Numbered from the stretch's first letter, positions 51,023-60,129 are shown. The stretch: 64,000 bases of DNA from Saccharothrix carnea (GCF_003014735.1 NZ_PYAX01000004.1:124001-188000), one strand, 5' to 3'. Made by a program: numbers and translations. The notes: generated from the sequence alone by a model not told the origin.

Positions 51023-51436
51023 CTACGGGTGCATCCGCGCGCCCTTGAGCACCTTGTCCACCGCATTGCGCGGGCCGTGCACGCCGATGCCCACGAGATC
51101 GAGGGCGTCGCGCGGCACGGCGCGCACGGCGGCCCGGTTGTCCACGTCGTTGCCGGTGGCGAACAGGTCCGAGGTGAACACCGCGAGCGCCAACCCGCGC
51201 CCGACCGCCTTGGCGTGGGCGCTCACCAGCACCTCCTTGCCGCCGTTCAGCACCAGCACCGGTCGGCCGAGCATCGGCAGGTATTTCGTGCCGTCCGCGT
51301 CCTCGTACGGCTCACCGACCGCCTCGGGCACGGCCGCGGTGAGGCCGCTCGCCAGGAAGGCGGTCACGTTCAGCGCCTGCCACGGCGCCAGGTCGTCGCG
51401 GAGCAGGACGGCGAACTTCGTCTCGAATCGTTCCAC
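51023..51436 (-). CDS. DUF2000 family protein
   Basis: A 137-residue protein from GTG 51436 (VERFETKFAVLLRDDLAPWQ). The sequence LAPWQALNVTAFLASGL, GEPYEDADGTKYLPML and LALAVFTSDLFATGNDVDNR matches the DUF2000 family, a small alpha/beta fold related to peptidyl-tRNA hydrolase-like proteins, function unknown. It is divergent from an AraC regulator with only 49 bp between starts. This pairing is common in actinobacteria and suggests control by that regulator. Confidence 0.82.
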   Translation of the reverse strand: MERFETKFAVLLRDDLAPWQALNVTAFLASGLTAAVPEAVGEPYEDADGTKYLPMLGRPVLVLNGGKEVLVSAHAKAVGRGLALAVFTSDLFATGNDVDNRAAVRAVPRDALDLVGIGVHGPRNAVDKVLKGARMHP

Positions 51437-51485
51437 GCCGACACCGTCGCCGACCGGGGGCGACCCGGTCTTGTACGTTCTTGAC

Positions 51486-52286
51486 GTGGGCCCCGACATC
51501 TCCGCGTGGCGGCCCGTCGTGCCCGGCATCGTCGAGGTGCTGCACGCGCGCTTCACCGACCACGCCTACCCCGCGCACACGCACGACGCGTGGACGCTGC
51601 TGCTGGTCGACACCGGCACGGTGACCTACGGCCTGGACCACCGCGAGCACGGCGCGCCGCCCGCGTCGGTCGCCCTGCTGCCGCCGCACGTCCCGCACGA
51701 CGGCCGCAACGCCACCGCCGAGGGCTTCCGCAAGCGGGTGCTCTACCTGGACACGTCCGTCTTGGGCACGGACCTGGTCGGCGCGGCGGTCGACCACCCG
51801 GCGTTCACCGACCCGGCGCTGCGGTCGCGGGTGCACCAGCTGCACGGCGTGCTGCACGGCGGCGACGAGTGGGAGGCCGAGTCCAGGCTGGCCCTGATCC
51901 GCGACCGGCTGCGCACCCACCTGACCCGCCGCGCGCCGTCCGCGCCGGCCGTTCAGCCGGGCCTGGCCCGCACCCTGCGCGACCTGCTCGACGCCCACGT
52001 GACGGACAACCTGACCCTGGCCGACGCAGCCGCCCGCCTGGCCGCCGCCCCCGAACACCTGGTCCGCTCGTTCAGCCGCGAGTTCGGCCTGCCACCGCAC
52101 CGCTACCTGACCGGCCGCCGCGTCGACCTCGCCCGGCGCCTGCTGCTCGACGGTGTGCCTCCGGCCCGGGTCGCACCGGCGGTCGGCTTCTACGACCAGT
52201 CCCACTTGACCCGCCACTTCCGCCGGATGCTGGGCACCACCCCCGGCGCCTACGCCCGGTCGGGTGCCTCCCGGACGTCCCGCTAG
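51486..52286 (+). CDS. AraC-family transcriptional regulator
   Basis: A 266-residue protein from GTG 51486. The N-terminal cupin-like sensor has FTDHAYPAHTHDAWTLLLVD, and a C-terminal double helix-turn-helix covers about residues 165-260 (LTLADAAARLAAAPEHLVRS; ending ARVAPAVGFYDQSHLTRHFR). The histidine-rich DHAYPAHTHD motif is the standard start of the AraC-binding cupin. Divergent from the DUF2000 gene, which is its probable target. Its stop shares CTAG with the converging HxlR gene. Confidence 0.9.
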   Translation: MGPDISAWRPVVPGIVEVLHARFTDHAYPAHTHDAWTLLLVDTGTVTYGLDHREHGAPPASVALLPPHVPHDGRNATAEGFRKRVLYLDTSVLGTDLVGAAVDHPAFTDPALRSRVHQLHGVLHGGDEWEAESRLALIRDRLRTHLTRRAPSAPAVQPGLARTLRDLLDAHVTDNLTLADAAARLAAAPEHLVRSFSREFGLPPHRYLTGRRVDLARRLLLDGVPPARVAPAVGFYDQSHLTRHFRRMLGTTPGAYARSGASRTSR

Positions 52287-52933
52287 GAGAGGCCGAGCAT
52301 CCTGGTGCAGCGGTGGATGGACTCCGGCGGGCCGTCCACCTTCACGTCACCGGTCACGATGGCGTCGAACGGGGTGAGCAGCCGGGCCCCGATGCGCACG
52401 AACACGCCCGCCGCGCAGGTGATCGTCAGGTCGGGCGTCGCGACCGGCCCGAGGACGAACGAGATCTCGCCGCCGCGCACCTCGATGGCGTAGCTGCTGT
52501 CGCCGACGCGGAACTCGTAGGTCTCGTCCACGTCCGGGATGTGGTCGTGGTCGATCATCGCCTGGAGCGCGAGGAAACCCCACTCGTCGCGGACGGCCTT
52601 CTTGCTGTCCTCCTCGGCCAGGAAACCCATGCCCCACTTGGCCAGCGCCAGCACCGGCTCGCGCAGCTCCGCGCCCTTCTCGGTGAGCCGGTACATCCTG
52701 CCGCGCGAGTCGCCTTCCACCGGCAACTGCTCGATCACGCCGTGCTCCGACAACATCCGGAGCCGGTCGGTGAGCAGGTTGGGGCCGATGCCCGGCAGGT
52801 TCTCCAGCAGGTTGTTGAAGCGCATGGGCGCGATCAGCAGCTCGCGCACGATCAGCAGGGTCCACCGCTCACCGATCACGTTCAGCCCGCCGGCCAGTCC
52901 GCAGAACTGGCCGTAGTCACGCCGAACGCCCAT
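52283..52933 (-). CDS. HxlR-family regulator with C-terminal SCP2-like domain
   Basis: A 216-residue protein from ATG 52933. The HxlR winged helix (about 1-110) shows YGQFCGLAGGLNVIGERWTL, FNNLLENLPGIGPNLLTDRL and the wing GRMYRLTEKGAELR. The C-terminal half (EWGFLALQAMID to the end) resembles the sterol-carrier-like ligand domain found in many such regulators. Cys10 lies where some HxlR proteins have a redox Cys. Its promoter should lie in the 215-bp gap upstream. It is on the same strand as the ammonia-lyase-like gene and may control it. Confidence 0.87.
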   Translation of the reverse strand: MGVRRDYGQFCGLAGGLNVIGERWTLLIVRELLIAPMRFNNLLENLPGIGPNLLTDRLRMLSEHGVIEQLPVEGDSRGRMYRLTEKGAELREPVLALAKWGMGFLAEEDSKKAVRDEWGFLALQAMIDHDHIPDVDETYEFRVGDSSYAIEVRGGEISFVLGPVATPDLTITCAAGVFVRIGARLLTPFDAIVTGDVKVDGPPESIHRCTRMLGLS

Positions 52934-53148
52934 GGTGCGCCGAGCCTTCCTCACAGGGGTGACTGACAAGTCGGATAGTAGCATCACGCAACGTGCGTTC
53001 AGCACTACACCCCTGCATAGCCGGGCTATGCACCCACTCTCCCCACAAGAGTCCAGGAGAACCGCTCACCGGGTTCGGCCGCCCAACCCCGGCACCGCCC
53101 CACTCTCCGCGCCAATCACTTCATACTCGAATAGTAACCGCACTCGAC

Positions 53149-54843
53149 CTACGCCGCGCACTCATTCTGTTCCGGGGAAAGGGCGGCACGCACTTCACGG
53201 CCGAGTTCGCCGCCGCGGACGAGGTCGGTCGCCTTCTCCAGGTCGGGCGTCTGGTAGCGGTCGTCGCCCAGCGGCGCGATGTGCCGGCGGACCGCCTGGT
53301 GCAGCCGGTCCGTGCCCGCGCCCAGCGGGAACCCGGCCATCTTGTCCTTGATCAGGTCGATGCCCTGGGCCGCCATGAGCACGTGCACCGCCAGCACGGT
53401 CTCCAGCCGGTCCAAATTGGCGTGCAGGGCGCGCACCGAGGCCATCGCCATCGTGTTGTGGTCCTCCTGACCGAACTTCGCCGGGCGGGACAGCGTGCCG
53501 GCGGGCGTGGCGAGTTGCTGCATCTCCGGCACCAGCGCCACCGCGACGGTCTGCACCTGCACCAGGCCCGAGTTCAGCCCGACCTCTCCCCCGGCGAGGT
53601 TGGCGGGCAGGTGGTAACTCCACTTGTCGGCCAGCAGCCGCGCGGACAGTTCCTGCGACAGCACGCCGAGGTCGGCGATCTGGGCGTTGAGCGAGTCGAT
53701 CTCGTGGCCGAGCAGCGCGGCGTCCCAGTTGCCGCCCATGACGAACTCGTACCCGCCGCCCGCTTCGGGGAACACCAGCGGGTTGGACGTCGAGGCGTTG
53801 GCCTCGCGTTCGAGGTGGCCTCGGGCGTCGGCCAGCCGTTGCCGCAGCGCGCCGACGACGTGCGGGGTGGCGCGGATCGACACGGCGTCCTGGATGCGCG
53901 GGCCTTCGTCGCCGCTCGCCTTGCGCCCCTCGTCGGTCATCCAGCCCGTGCCGCAGATCAACGCCCTGGTGACGCGGGCCGCCTCCACCTCGGCGGGGAT
54001 GCGGCGCTCGTCGTGGGTGCGGGCGTCGAACGCGCCCTGCTCGGCCCGGGTCGCCTCCAGGAACAACGCGAACGCGCCGTCGTAGGTGTCGAGCAGCCGT
54101 TCGGCGCGCACCACCGCGTCGACGTACCGGGCGGTCACCACGCTGCTGCCACTGATCAGAGGCAGCGCTTCGCCCTGCTCCAACTGGAACGCCGGCGTGA
54201 GCCCGGCGGCGGCGAGGATCTCGGGCGCGGGTCCCTCGCGGCCGTTGAAGCGGGCGGGCGCGGGTTCGCCGGTGAGCACCAGGCCCGCCGCCGCCATCGG
54301 TTGCAGGTCGCCGGTGCCCAACGACCCGATCTCCGGCATCCGCGGCGTCACGCCCGCGTTGACCAGCCCCAGGATCCGGTCCACGAACTCGGGCCGCACA
54401 CCCATCGCGCCGCGCGCCATCGTGTTGGCCCGCAACACCAACGCCAACCGCGCCACCCGGTCGGACAACGCCGGGCCGACGCCGGCGGCGTGCGAGCGGA
54501 GCACCCGGCGCTGGAACTCGACCCGGTCCGCCTCGGGCAGCGGCTGGTCCTTCAGCGGGCCCAGCGCCTGGTTCCAGCCGTACACCCGCTGCCCGGCAGC
54601 CAGTGCCGCCTCGGCGCCCTGCCTGGTGGTGATCATCGCCTGGCGCGACTTGAGTCCGAGGCGGACGGTCACGCGGTCGGCTTCGAGGACCTCCACCATG
54701 CGGTCCCAGGTCAACGAATCGCCGTCCAGTTCGAGCGAGTGGCCTTGGTGCCGGGTCACGACCTCGGCCGGCGCGGCGGCCGTGCTCGACACCGTGACGG
54801 CGCCGACGGCGAGGACGACCAGGAAGCGCCACGGGACCAGCAT
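53149..54843 (-). CDS. Secreted aromatic amino acid lyase-like protein lacking the MIO triad
   Basis: This 564-residue protein starts at ATG 54843 after GGAGGA. A signal peptide is evident (FLVVLAVGAVTVSSTAAAPA), which is odd for this cytosolic family. The body is plainly histidine/phenylalanine ammonia-lyase-like: RVYGWNQALG keeps the catalytic Tyr region, LRANTMARGAMGVRPEFVDR, QDAVSIRATPHVVGAL, and SNPLVFPEAGGGYEFVMGGN. The Ala-Ser-Gly that forms the MIO cofactor (GSVGASGDLAP in relatives) reads GSLGTGDLQP, one residue shorter and without Ser. Deamination by the known mechanism therefore seems impossible. It may be an exported binding protein or a different lyase. Confidence 0.85.
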   Translation of the reverse strand: MLVPWRFLVVLAVGAVTVSSTAAAPAEVVTRHQGHSLELDGDSLTWDRMVEVLEADRVTVRLGLKSRQAMITTRQGAEAALAAGQRVYGWNQALGPLKDQPLPEADRVEFQRRVLRSHAAGVGPALSDRVARLALVLRANTMARGAMGVRPEFVDRILGLVNAGVTPRMPEIGSLGTGDLQPMAAAGLVLTGEPAPARFNGREGPAPEILAAAGLTPAFQLEQGEALPLISGSSVVTARYVDAVVRAERLLDTYDGAFALFLEATRAEQGAFDARTHDERRIPAEVEAARVTRALICGTGWMTDEGRKASGDEGPRIQDAVSIRATPHVVGALRQRLADARGHLEREANASTSNPLVFPEAGGGYEFVMGGNWDAALLGHEIDSLNAQIADLGVLSQELSARLLADKWSYHLPANLAGGEVGLNSGLVQVQTVAVALVPEMQQLATPAGTLSRPAKFGQEDHNTMAMASVRALHANLDRLETVLAVHVLMAAQGIDLIKDKMAGFPLGAGTDRLHQAVRRHIAPLGDDRYQTPDLEKATDLVRGGELGREVRAALSPEQNECAA

Positions 54844-55012
54844 TCGTTCTCCTCCGTCGTGCACGGGCCGGGCTGTCGCCGGCCGATCGTGGCACCGCTC
54901 GTTCCCGGTGGCCGGACGTGCGCGGGCGAACCGAGCGATCGGGTGACGCCGTACACCAATCAATACGCCCGGCGCCGAACCTTCTCGTCGGGCAAGTTCT
55001 TCGCTACCGTCG

Positions 55013-55030
55013 TCTGGGAGCGTTCCCAGA
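55013..55030. promoter_or_regulatory. CebR-like operator upstream of the CE2 esterase
   Basis: TCTGGGAGCGTTCCCAGA has perfect 7-bp arms. Its core differs at one base from the TGGGAGCGCTCCCA box of the cellobiose/cellotriose-responsive LacI regulator CebR. It lies 14 bp before the start codon, next to the ribosome site, so repression would block both transcription and initiation. Confidence 0.8.
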
Positions 55031-55044
55031 CACTGGAGGAACAG

Positions 55045-56511
55045 GTGCAGACCACCCGTCAGCGGTCGGCGGTGGCCGGCGCGGTCGTCGCCGCGGTGAC
55101 CGCGTCCCTGATCGCCGCCGCCGTCACCACCGCACCCGCCCAGGCGGCCGCCGGTTGCCGGGTCACCTACCAGGTGGCGAGCCAGTGGACGGGCGGTTTC
55201 GGCGCGAACGTCACCGTCACCAACCTCGGCGACCCGATCCCGAGCTGGCGGCTGGCGTGGTCGTTCGCCGCCGGCCAGCGGGTCGGGCAGCTGTGGAACG
55301 GCACCGTGCGCCAGTCCGGTGCGCTGGTCGAGGTCGACAGCGCCTCCTGGAACGGACGCCTGGGCACCGGCGCGAGCGCGGGCTTCGGCTTCAACGGCTC
55401 GTGGTCCGGCTCGAACCCGGTGCCCACCGACTTCACGCTCAACGGCACGCCGTGCACCGGAACCACCGTCACCACCACGACCACGACCACCACCACTCCC
55501 CCGGTGTCGGACATCCTCAGCCGGACGCACACCGTGGGCCGGGTCCGCGCCACCGCGGACACCGCGCGGTACACGTGGCCGGGCGTCTACTTCGAGAGCC
55601 GGTTCCGCGGCACCGGCGTCGGCATCGTGCTCAACGACGCCGACAACGACTACGACGTCCAGGTCGACGGCACCACCGTCGCCAGCCTGATCACCCCCGG
55701 CCGGGTCACCCGGTGGATCAACGGCCTGACCGACGCCGAGCACACCGTCCGCCTGGTCAAGCGCAGCGAAAGCCCGTGGGCCGCCGGGGAGTTCGGCGGT
55801 TTCCTGCCCGCCGCCGGCGGCGAGATCCTCGCCAAGCCCGCCGCCCGCAGCCGGCAGGTCGAGTTCATCGGCGACTCGCTGACCGCCGGCTACGGCAACC
55901 TCTCCACCACCCGCGACTGCTCGGCCACCGGCGGCGTCGACCGCAACACCAACACCGACCTCGCCTTCGGCCCGCTCGCCGCCCGCGGCCTGGGCGCCGA
56001 CTACCAGGTCAACGCCCACTCCGGCCGCGGCATGGTGCGCAACTACAACGGCGGCGAGCCCGGCACCAGCTTCCGCACCTACTACGACCGCGGCCTGCAG
56101 AACGTCGCCGGCGACGTGTGGCGCAACCCCGACACCTGGCGGCCCCAGCTCGTCGTGGTCGGCTTGGGCACCAACGACTTCTCCACCGCCATCAACCCCG
56201 GCGAGCCCTGGACCCCCGACAGCCTGACCGCCGCTTACCGGACGGCGTACCAGGGCTTCCTGGACAAGCTGCGCACGCAGTACGGCCCGGGCACCGTCAT
56301 CGTGGTCAGCGCCACGAACCTGTTCGCCGCGACCGCCGAGCAGGTCGTCAAGGACCGCAACGCCCGCGGCGACGACCGGGTCCGCTTCTGGAACTACGAC
56401 AACCCCGGCCTCGACCGCCTGGGCTGCGACTGGCACTTCTCCGGCAACGACCACCGGCTCATCGCCGGCCTGCTCACCGACTACATCGCCGCCCTGCCGC
56501 TCTCCTGGTGA
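55045..56511 (+). CDS. Secreted CE2 acetyl-xylan esterase with N-terminal CBM2
   Basis: A 488-residue protein starting at GTG with GGAGGA ahead. Signal peptide to about residue 36 (TTAPAQAAAG), CBM2 (about 37-140, bounded by Cys), a run of Thr as linker, then the CE2 jelly-roll domain (HTVGRVRATADTARYTWPGV, residues about 158-255) and the SGNH hydrolase domain. Nucleophile Ser is in EFIGDSLTAGYG, the GxND block in VVGLGTNDF, and the catalytic Asp/His in LGCDWHFSGNDH. It removes acetyl groups from xylan or other polysaccharides at the cell exterior. The CebR-like box predicts cello-oligosaccharide control. Confidence 0.92.
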   Translation: MQTTRQRSAVAGAVVAAVTASLIAAAVTTAPAQAAAGCRVTYQVASQWTGGFGANVTVTNLGDPIPSWRLAWSFAAGQRVGQLWNGTVRQSGALVEVDSASWNGRLGTGASAGFGFNGSWSGSNPVPTDFTLNGTPCTGTTVTTTTTTTTTPPVSDILSRTHTVGRVRATADTARYTWPGVYFESRFRGTGVGIVLNDADNDYDVQVDGTTVASLITPGRVTRWINGLTDAEHTVRLVKRSESPWAAGEFGGFLPAAGGEILAKPAARSRQVEFIGDSLTAGYGNLSTTRDCSATGGVDRNTNTDLAFGPLAARGLGADYQVNAHSGRGMVRNYNGGEPGTSFRTYYDRGLQNVAGDVWRNPDTWRPQLVVVGLGTNDFSTAINPGEPWTPDSLTAAYRTAYQGFLDKLRTQYGPGTVIVVSATNLFAATAEQVVKDRNARGDDRVRFWNYDNPGLDRLGCDWHFSGNDHRLIAGLLTDYIAALPLSW

Positions 56512-56514
56512 CCG

Positions 56515-56916
56515 CTACTCGCAGCCGACGCCGTCGTTGTTGCGGTCCAGGTCGTACTCGTCCGGTCCGATGACCTTGATCGGGCCGGTCACGTACGCCG
56601 GTCCGTTGCCGCTGCCGGGCCTGCAGTCGACGTCGTCCGCGATCGGCACGCACGGCGTGTAGCCGGGGTGGCAGCCCTGGTTCTGCGCGGGCTGCTGCGC
56701 CACAGGCGGCGGTGCCTGGGTCGCCGGTTCCGGCCGCGGCTTCGGTTCCGGGTTGGGCTGTGAGGCCGGCGCAACGGTCGTGGTAGTGGTGGTCGTAGTC
56801 GTCGTGGTCGGCACGGTGGTGGTCGTGGTCGTGGGTGCCGCGGTCGTGGTCACCAAGGCGGCGGCGTCCTGAGTGGACGGTAGGTCGTCCGCGAACGCGC
56901 CGATGACCCAAGCCAC
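56515..56916 (-). CDS. Excalibur calcium-binding domain protein, possibly N-truncated
   Basis: A 133-residue protein from GTG 56916. It has a short hydrophobic stretch (AWVIGAFA), a Thr-rich run, a Pro-rich region, a pair of cysteines and a C-terminal excalibur motif DLDRNNDGVGCE that binds calcium. In relatives a longer membrane anchor or signal peptide leads the protein; here a stop codon lies six codons upstream of the only start, so the N-terminus looks shortened. It converges on the CE2 gene with only 3 bp between stops. Role in the cell envelope is inferred from the family. Confidence 0.7.
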   Translation of the reverse strand: MAWVIGAFADDLPSTQDAAALVTTTAAPTTTTTTVPTTTTTTTTTTTVAPASQPNPEPKPRPEPATQAPPPVAQQPAQNQGCHPGYTPCVPIADDVDCRPGSGNGPAYVTGPIKVIGPDEYDLDRNNDGVGCE

Positions 56917-57061
56917 GGCCGCCGACCCGGATCACGGATGCGCTGCCATCCAGCCGGACCTCGATGGCGCACTGGCCTACTCCCCGAGAGAGTAACTGAA
57001 CACTCACCAATCGCACTCTCGGAAACTCCCGTCCCTGGTCGCCGCCCCGGCCGGGAACTCG

Positions 57062-57877
57062 TTGCGCTACAACGGTTCCGCGCCCGGTCCACTGGTGAAG
57101 CTCCGTGAGGGCGACCGGGTCCGGCTGGAGTTCCGCAACGACCTCGACGCCGACAGCAGCCTCCACCTGCACGGCCTGCCCCTCGCGCCCGCCGTGGACG
57201 CGCCGCTGACCCACCTGCCGCCCGGCGCGACGAGCGCGCAGGAGTTCACCGTGCCGGACGGCGTGGCCGGCACCTACTGGTACCACCCGCACGCGCACGG
57301 CGACGTCGAACGACAGCTGCTGGCGGGCCTCGCCGGGCCGATCGTGATCACCGGCACGACCGACGAGTCGCTGAAGGCGTGCGACGACCGGGTGCTGGTG
57401 TTCACCCGCACCGGCCAGGACGTCAGCGTCAACGGCGCCGTCCGCCCCGTGCTCACCCCGACCAGCGGCCGGACCCGCCTGCGCCTGCTCAACGCCACCG
57501 CGGGCGACCACCTGCTGCTCGGCGTGCTGCGGTCGGGTGAGCGCACTCCCCTCCACCTGGTCGCCACAGATGGCGGGTTCGTTGACCTGGAGGCCCGCCT
57601 GGGCACGCTGGAGGTCTGGGACGTCGTCAACGAGCACACCACCGACCACCCGTTCCACCTGCACAGCTACTCGTTCCAAGTGCTGTCCCGCGACGGCGCC
57701 CCGGAACCACTGCGCGCCTGGCGCGACACCGTGAACGTCCCGCCGGGCGCCACCGTGTCCATCGCCGTCCCGTTCCGCGGCGAACCGGGCCGCACGGTCT
57801 ACCACTGCCACATCGCCTCGCACGAGGACCTGGGCATGATGGGCGTCCTGGACGTCGTCTGGGCGCCGGCCGGGTAA
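57062..57877 (+). pseudogene. Shortened multicopper oxidase
   Basis: A 271-residue frame from TTG 57062. It keeps all four copper-binding motifs: LHLHG, WYHPHAHG, HPFHLH and HCHIASHEDLGMM. Ordinary three-domain enzymes have about 450-500 residues. Here the first cupredoxin domain passes directly into the last, the middle domain is mostly lost, and no signal peptide or good ribosome site is found upstream. Either an in-frame deletion left a remnant, or this is a genuine compact form related to two-domain laccases. The frame itself is intact, so a functional small protein is not excluded. Confidence 0.6.
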
Positions 57878-57947
57878 AGGCCGCGCCGCTGCGATCGTAA
57901 GCACAAACCACTTGTTCGAACGCACATAATTTGCGACGGTTGCTCGC

Positions 57948-58724
57948 GTGAAGAGCGCCGACCGCCACCGCGTGATCGTCGAACGGCTCCGCTCCGGCGC
58001 ACAGGTCGCCGTAGCGGACCTGGCGGCCGTCACCGGCGCGTCGGAGATGACCATCCGCCGCGACCTCGACCTGCTCGCGGCGGGCGGTGTGCTGCGCCGG
58101 GTGCACGGCGGGGCGGTGCCGCTCAGCCCGGCGGGCGTGGAACCACCGTTCACCGCCCGCACCGCCACCGCGAACACCGCGAAACGCGCCATCGCCGCGG
58201 CGGCCGTCGAGCTGATCCGGGACGGCGAGACGCTCGTGCTGGACAGCGGCACGACGGCGGTCGAGGTGGCCAGGCTCCTGCGCGGCCGCCCGGTCACCGT
58301 CATGCCGCTGTCCCTGCACGCGGTGCGTGAACTGCTCGACGCCCCCGAGGTGCGGCTGCTGCTGCCCGGCGGCGAGCCGCGACCCGGTGAACTGGCCATG
58401 GTCGGCCCGCTGGCGCTGGCGTCCCTGCGCGCGCTGCGGTTCGACGTCGCCGTGCTGAGCCCGTGCGCGGTCGACCTGGACGCCGGGCTCACCGCGCACA
58501 ACCTGGCCGACGCCGAGGTCAAGCAGCAGGCGATGGCCGTGTCCGGGCGCACGATCGTGCTCGCCGACAGCACGAAGTTCGACCGCACCGCGCTGGCCCA
58601 CGTCTGCCCGGCGGACCGGCCGGACGTGCTCGTCACCGATGCCGACACCCCTGCCGACGTGCGCGCCGAACTGGTCGCGCGCGGGGTACTCGTGCACGTA
58701 GCCGAACGACTGGAGAGCCTGTGA
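57948..58724 (+). CDS. DeoR-family transcriptional regulator
   Basis: A 258-residue protein from GTG 57948. The N-terminal DeoR helix-turn-helix reads RHRVIVERLRSGAQVAVADL and TGASEMTIRRDLDLL, followed by GGVLRRVHGGAV. The C-terminal sugar-phosphate sensor domain keeps DSGTTAVEVA and the terminal VTDADTPADV. It overlaps the downstream MFS gene by 4 bp (GTGA), so the regulator and transporter are one unit. A GTTCGAAC palindrome at 57914-57921, about 27 bp upstream of the start, may be its operator. The effector is probably a phosphorylated sugar. Confidence 0.9.
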   Translation: MKSADRHRVIVERLRSGAQVAVADLAAVTGASEMTIRRDLDLLAAGGVLRRVHGGAVPLSPAGVEPPFTARTATANTAKRAIAAAAVELIRDGETLVLDSGTTAVEVARLLRGRPVTVMPLSLHAVRELLDAPEVRLLLPGGEPRPGELAMVGPLALASLRALRFDVAVLSPCAVDLDAGLTAHNLADAEVKQQAMAVSGRTIVLADSTKFDRTALAHVCPADRPDVLVTDADTPADVRAELVARGVLVHVAERLESL

Positions 58725-59902
58725 CCGCCCCCCTGCCCCGCGCGGCCCGCGTCGCCACCTGGGTCTACTTCACCCTCAACGGCTTCGCCGTCGGCTTGTG
58801 GGTGGTGCACATCCCGAACGTGGAACGGGCGACCGGCATCTCGCACAGCGCGCTGGGCGGGCTGCTGCTGGTGCTCGGCGGTGCGGCGTTCATCGGCATG
58901 CAGGTCGCCGGCCCGCTCGCCGACCGGTGGGGCCAGCGCAAGCTCCTGCCCGCGGCCGGTGTGCTGCTCGGCATCGCGCTGTTCTTCCCCGGTCTGGCCG
59001 ACTCGTGGTGGACGTTGGGCCTGGCCCTGCTGTTCTTCGGCTTCGGCAACGGCACGATCGACGTGGCGATGAACTCCCACGCCGTGATCGTGGAGCGCGC
59101 CTATCCGCGGCCGATCATGGCGGCGTTCCACGCGATGTGGTCGATCGGCGGCGCGTTCGCGGCGGTGGTCGGCGCGGCCACGCTGGGCGCCGAGCTGCCC
59201 ACGGCGGTGACGTTGAGCGCGTGCGGTGTGTTCACCATCGTGGTGTCGCTGGTCACCGGCCGCTTCCTGATGGACGGCCGGCCCGAGCCGGAGGAGACGA
59301 CGGCGGAGGCACCCTCCGCGAAGCCGTCCACCAAGCTGGTGTGGCTGCTGGGCGCCATCGCGTTCGCCATGATGCTGGCCGAGGGTGTCGCCAACGACTG
59401 GGCCGCGTTGCACGCCGAGGACGTCCTGGGCACGTCCACCAGCACGGCCGCGTTCGCGTACGGCTCGTTCGCGGTGGCGATGACCGTGGGCCGGTTCGCC
59501 ACCGACCGCGTCGCCGCGCTCGTCGGTCCCGTCGCGATCGTGCGGTACGGGGCGGCGCTGGCGGCGTTCGGGCTCACGCTCGTGGTGTTCTCGCCGTGGG
59601 TGTGGCTCGCGTTCACGGGCTGGGCGTTGTTCGGCCTCGGCCTGTCCGGCAGCGTCCCCCAGCTCTTCTCCGCCGCCGGCAACCTGGACCAGCGGTCGTC
59701 CGGTGCGCTGATGGCCCGCGTCGTCGGCCTCGGCTACGTGGGCCTGCTGGCGGGTCCTGCCCTGATCGGCGGCCTGACCCACTGGATCCCGCTGAACGTG
59801 GCCTTCCTCGTGCCGGTCGTGCTGTGCCTGCTCGCGGTGGGTTTCGCCAACGTCCTCGCGCCACGCCCGGTGCCGACCGGGGAACCCGTCACCACGCGGT
59901 AA
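58721..59902 (+). CDS. MFS transporter, YbjJ-like
   Basis: A 393-residue, 12-helix transporter starting at a GTG coupled to the DeoR stop. The first half shows LNGFAVGLWVVHIPNVERATG and GPLADRWGQRKLLPAAGVLL (motif A region), then FGNGTIDVAMNSHAVIVERAY, a pattern of the YbjJ-like group near the sugar MFS proteins. The second half includes LAEGVANDWAALHAEDVLG. With a DeoR partner it probably takes up or exports a sugar or sugar-like compound. No sugar kinase is nearby. Confidence 0.87.
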   Translation: MTAPLPRAARVATWVYFTLNGFAVGLWVVHIPNVERATGISHSALGGLLLVLGGAAFIGMQVAGPLADRWGQRKLLPAAGVLLGIALFFPGLADSWWTLGLALLFFGFGNGTIDVAMNSHAVIVERAYPRPIMAAFHAMWSIGGAFAAVVGAATLGAELPTAVTLSACGVFTIVVSLVTGRFLMDGRPEPEETTAEAPSAKPSTKLVWLLGAIAFAMMLAEGVANDWAALHAEDVLGTSTSTAAFAYGSFAVAMTVGRFATDRVAALVGPVAIVRYGAALAAFGLTLVVFSPWVWLAFTGWALFGLGLSGSVPQLFSAAGNLDQRSSGALMARVVGLGYVGLLAGPALIGGLTHWIPLNVAFLVPVVLCLLAVGFANVLAPRPVPTGEPVTTR

Positions 59903-60129
59903 CCCTGTCGCCTCCCGGCTCGCACCGGCCTGGTCCCGGATTCCGGATGTCGGCGGCCGTCAGCCGTTCGGGGACGCCTGTGACCGCCTCCTTGTCACTC
60001 ACACAGGTGGTGTATGCCCGAATCGAGGCTCGCGACCGGACGAGGGCCGCCGGTCGTGCTGCACTCGATGGGTAGGCACTCACGGGCCGCCACGACGGCG
60101 ACGCCGTGGCATCCACGAAGGAGGCTTCC

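Noticed and set aside
55476-55500. Thr-codon repeat (ACC/ACG) runs as a tandem repeat or CRISPR-like feature
   Set aside because: They are Thr-rich linkers inside CBM2 and excalibur proteins. No CRISPR array, tRNA, rRNA, IS element or attachment site was seen anywhere in the window.
53149-56454. 1101-residue minus-strand frame spanning the lyase and esterase regions
   Set aside because: Only the part from 54843 downward is the lyase-like gene; the rest is antisense to the CE2 esterase.
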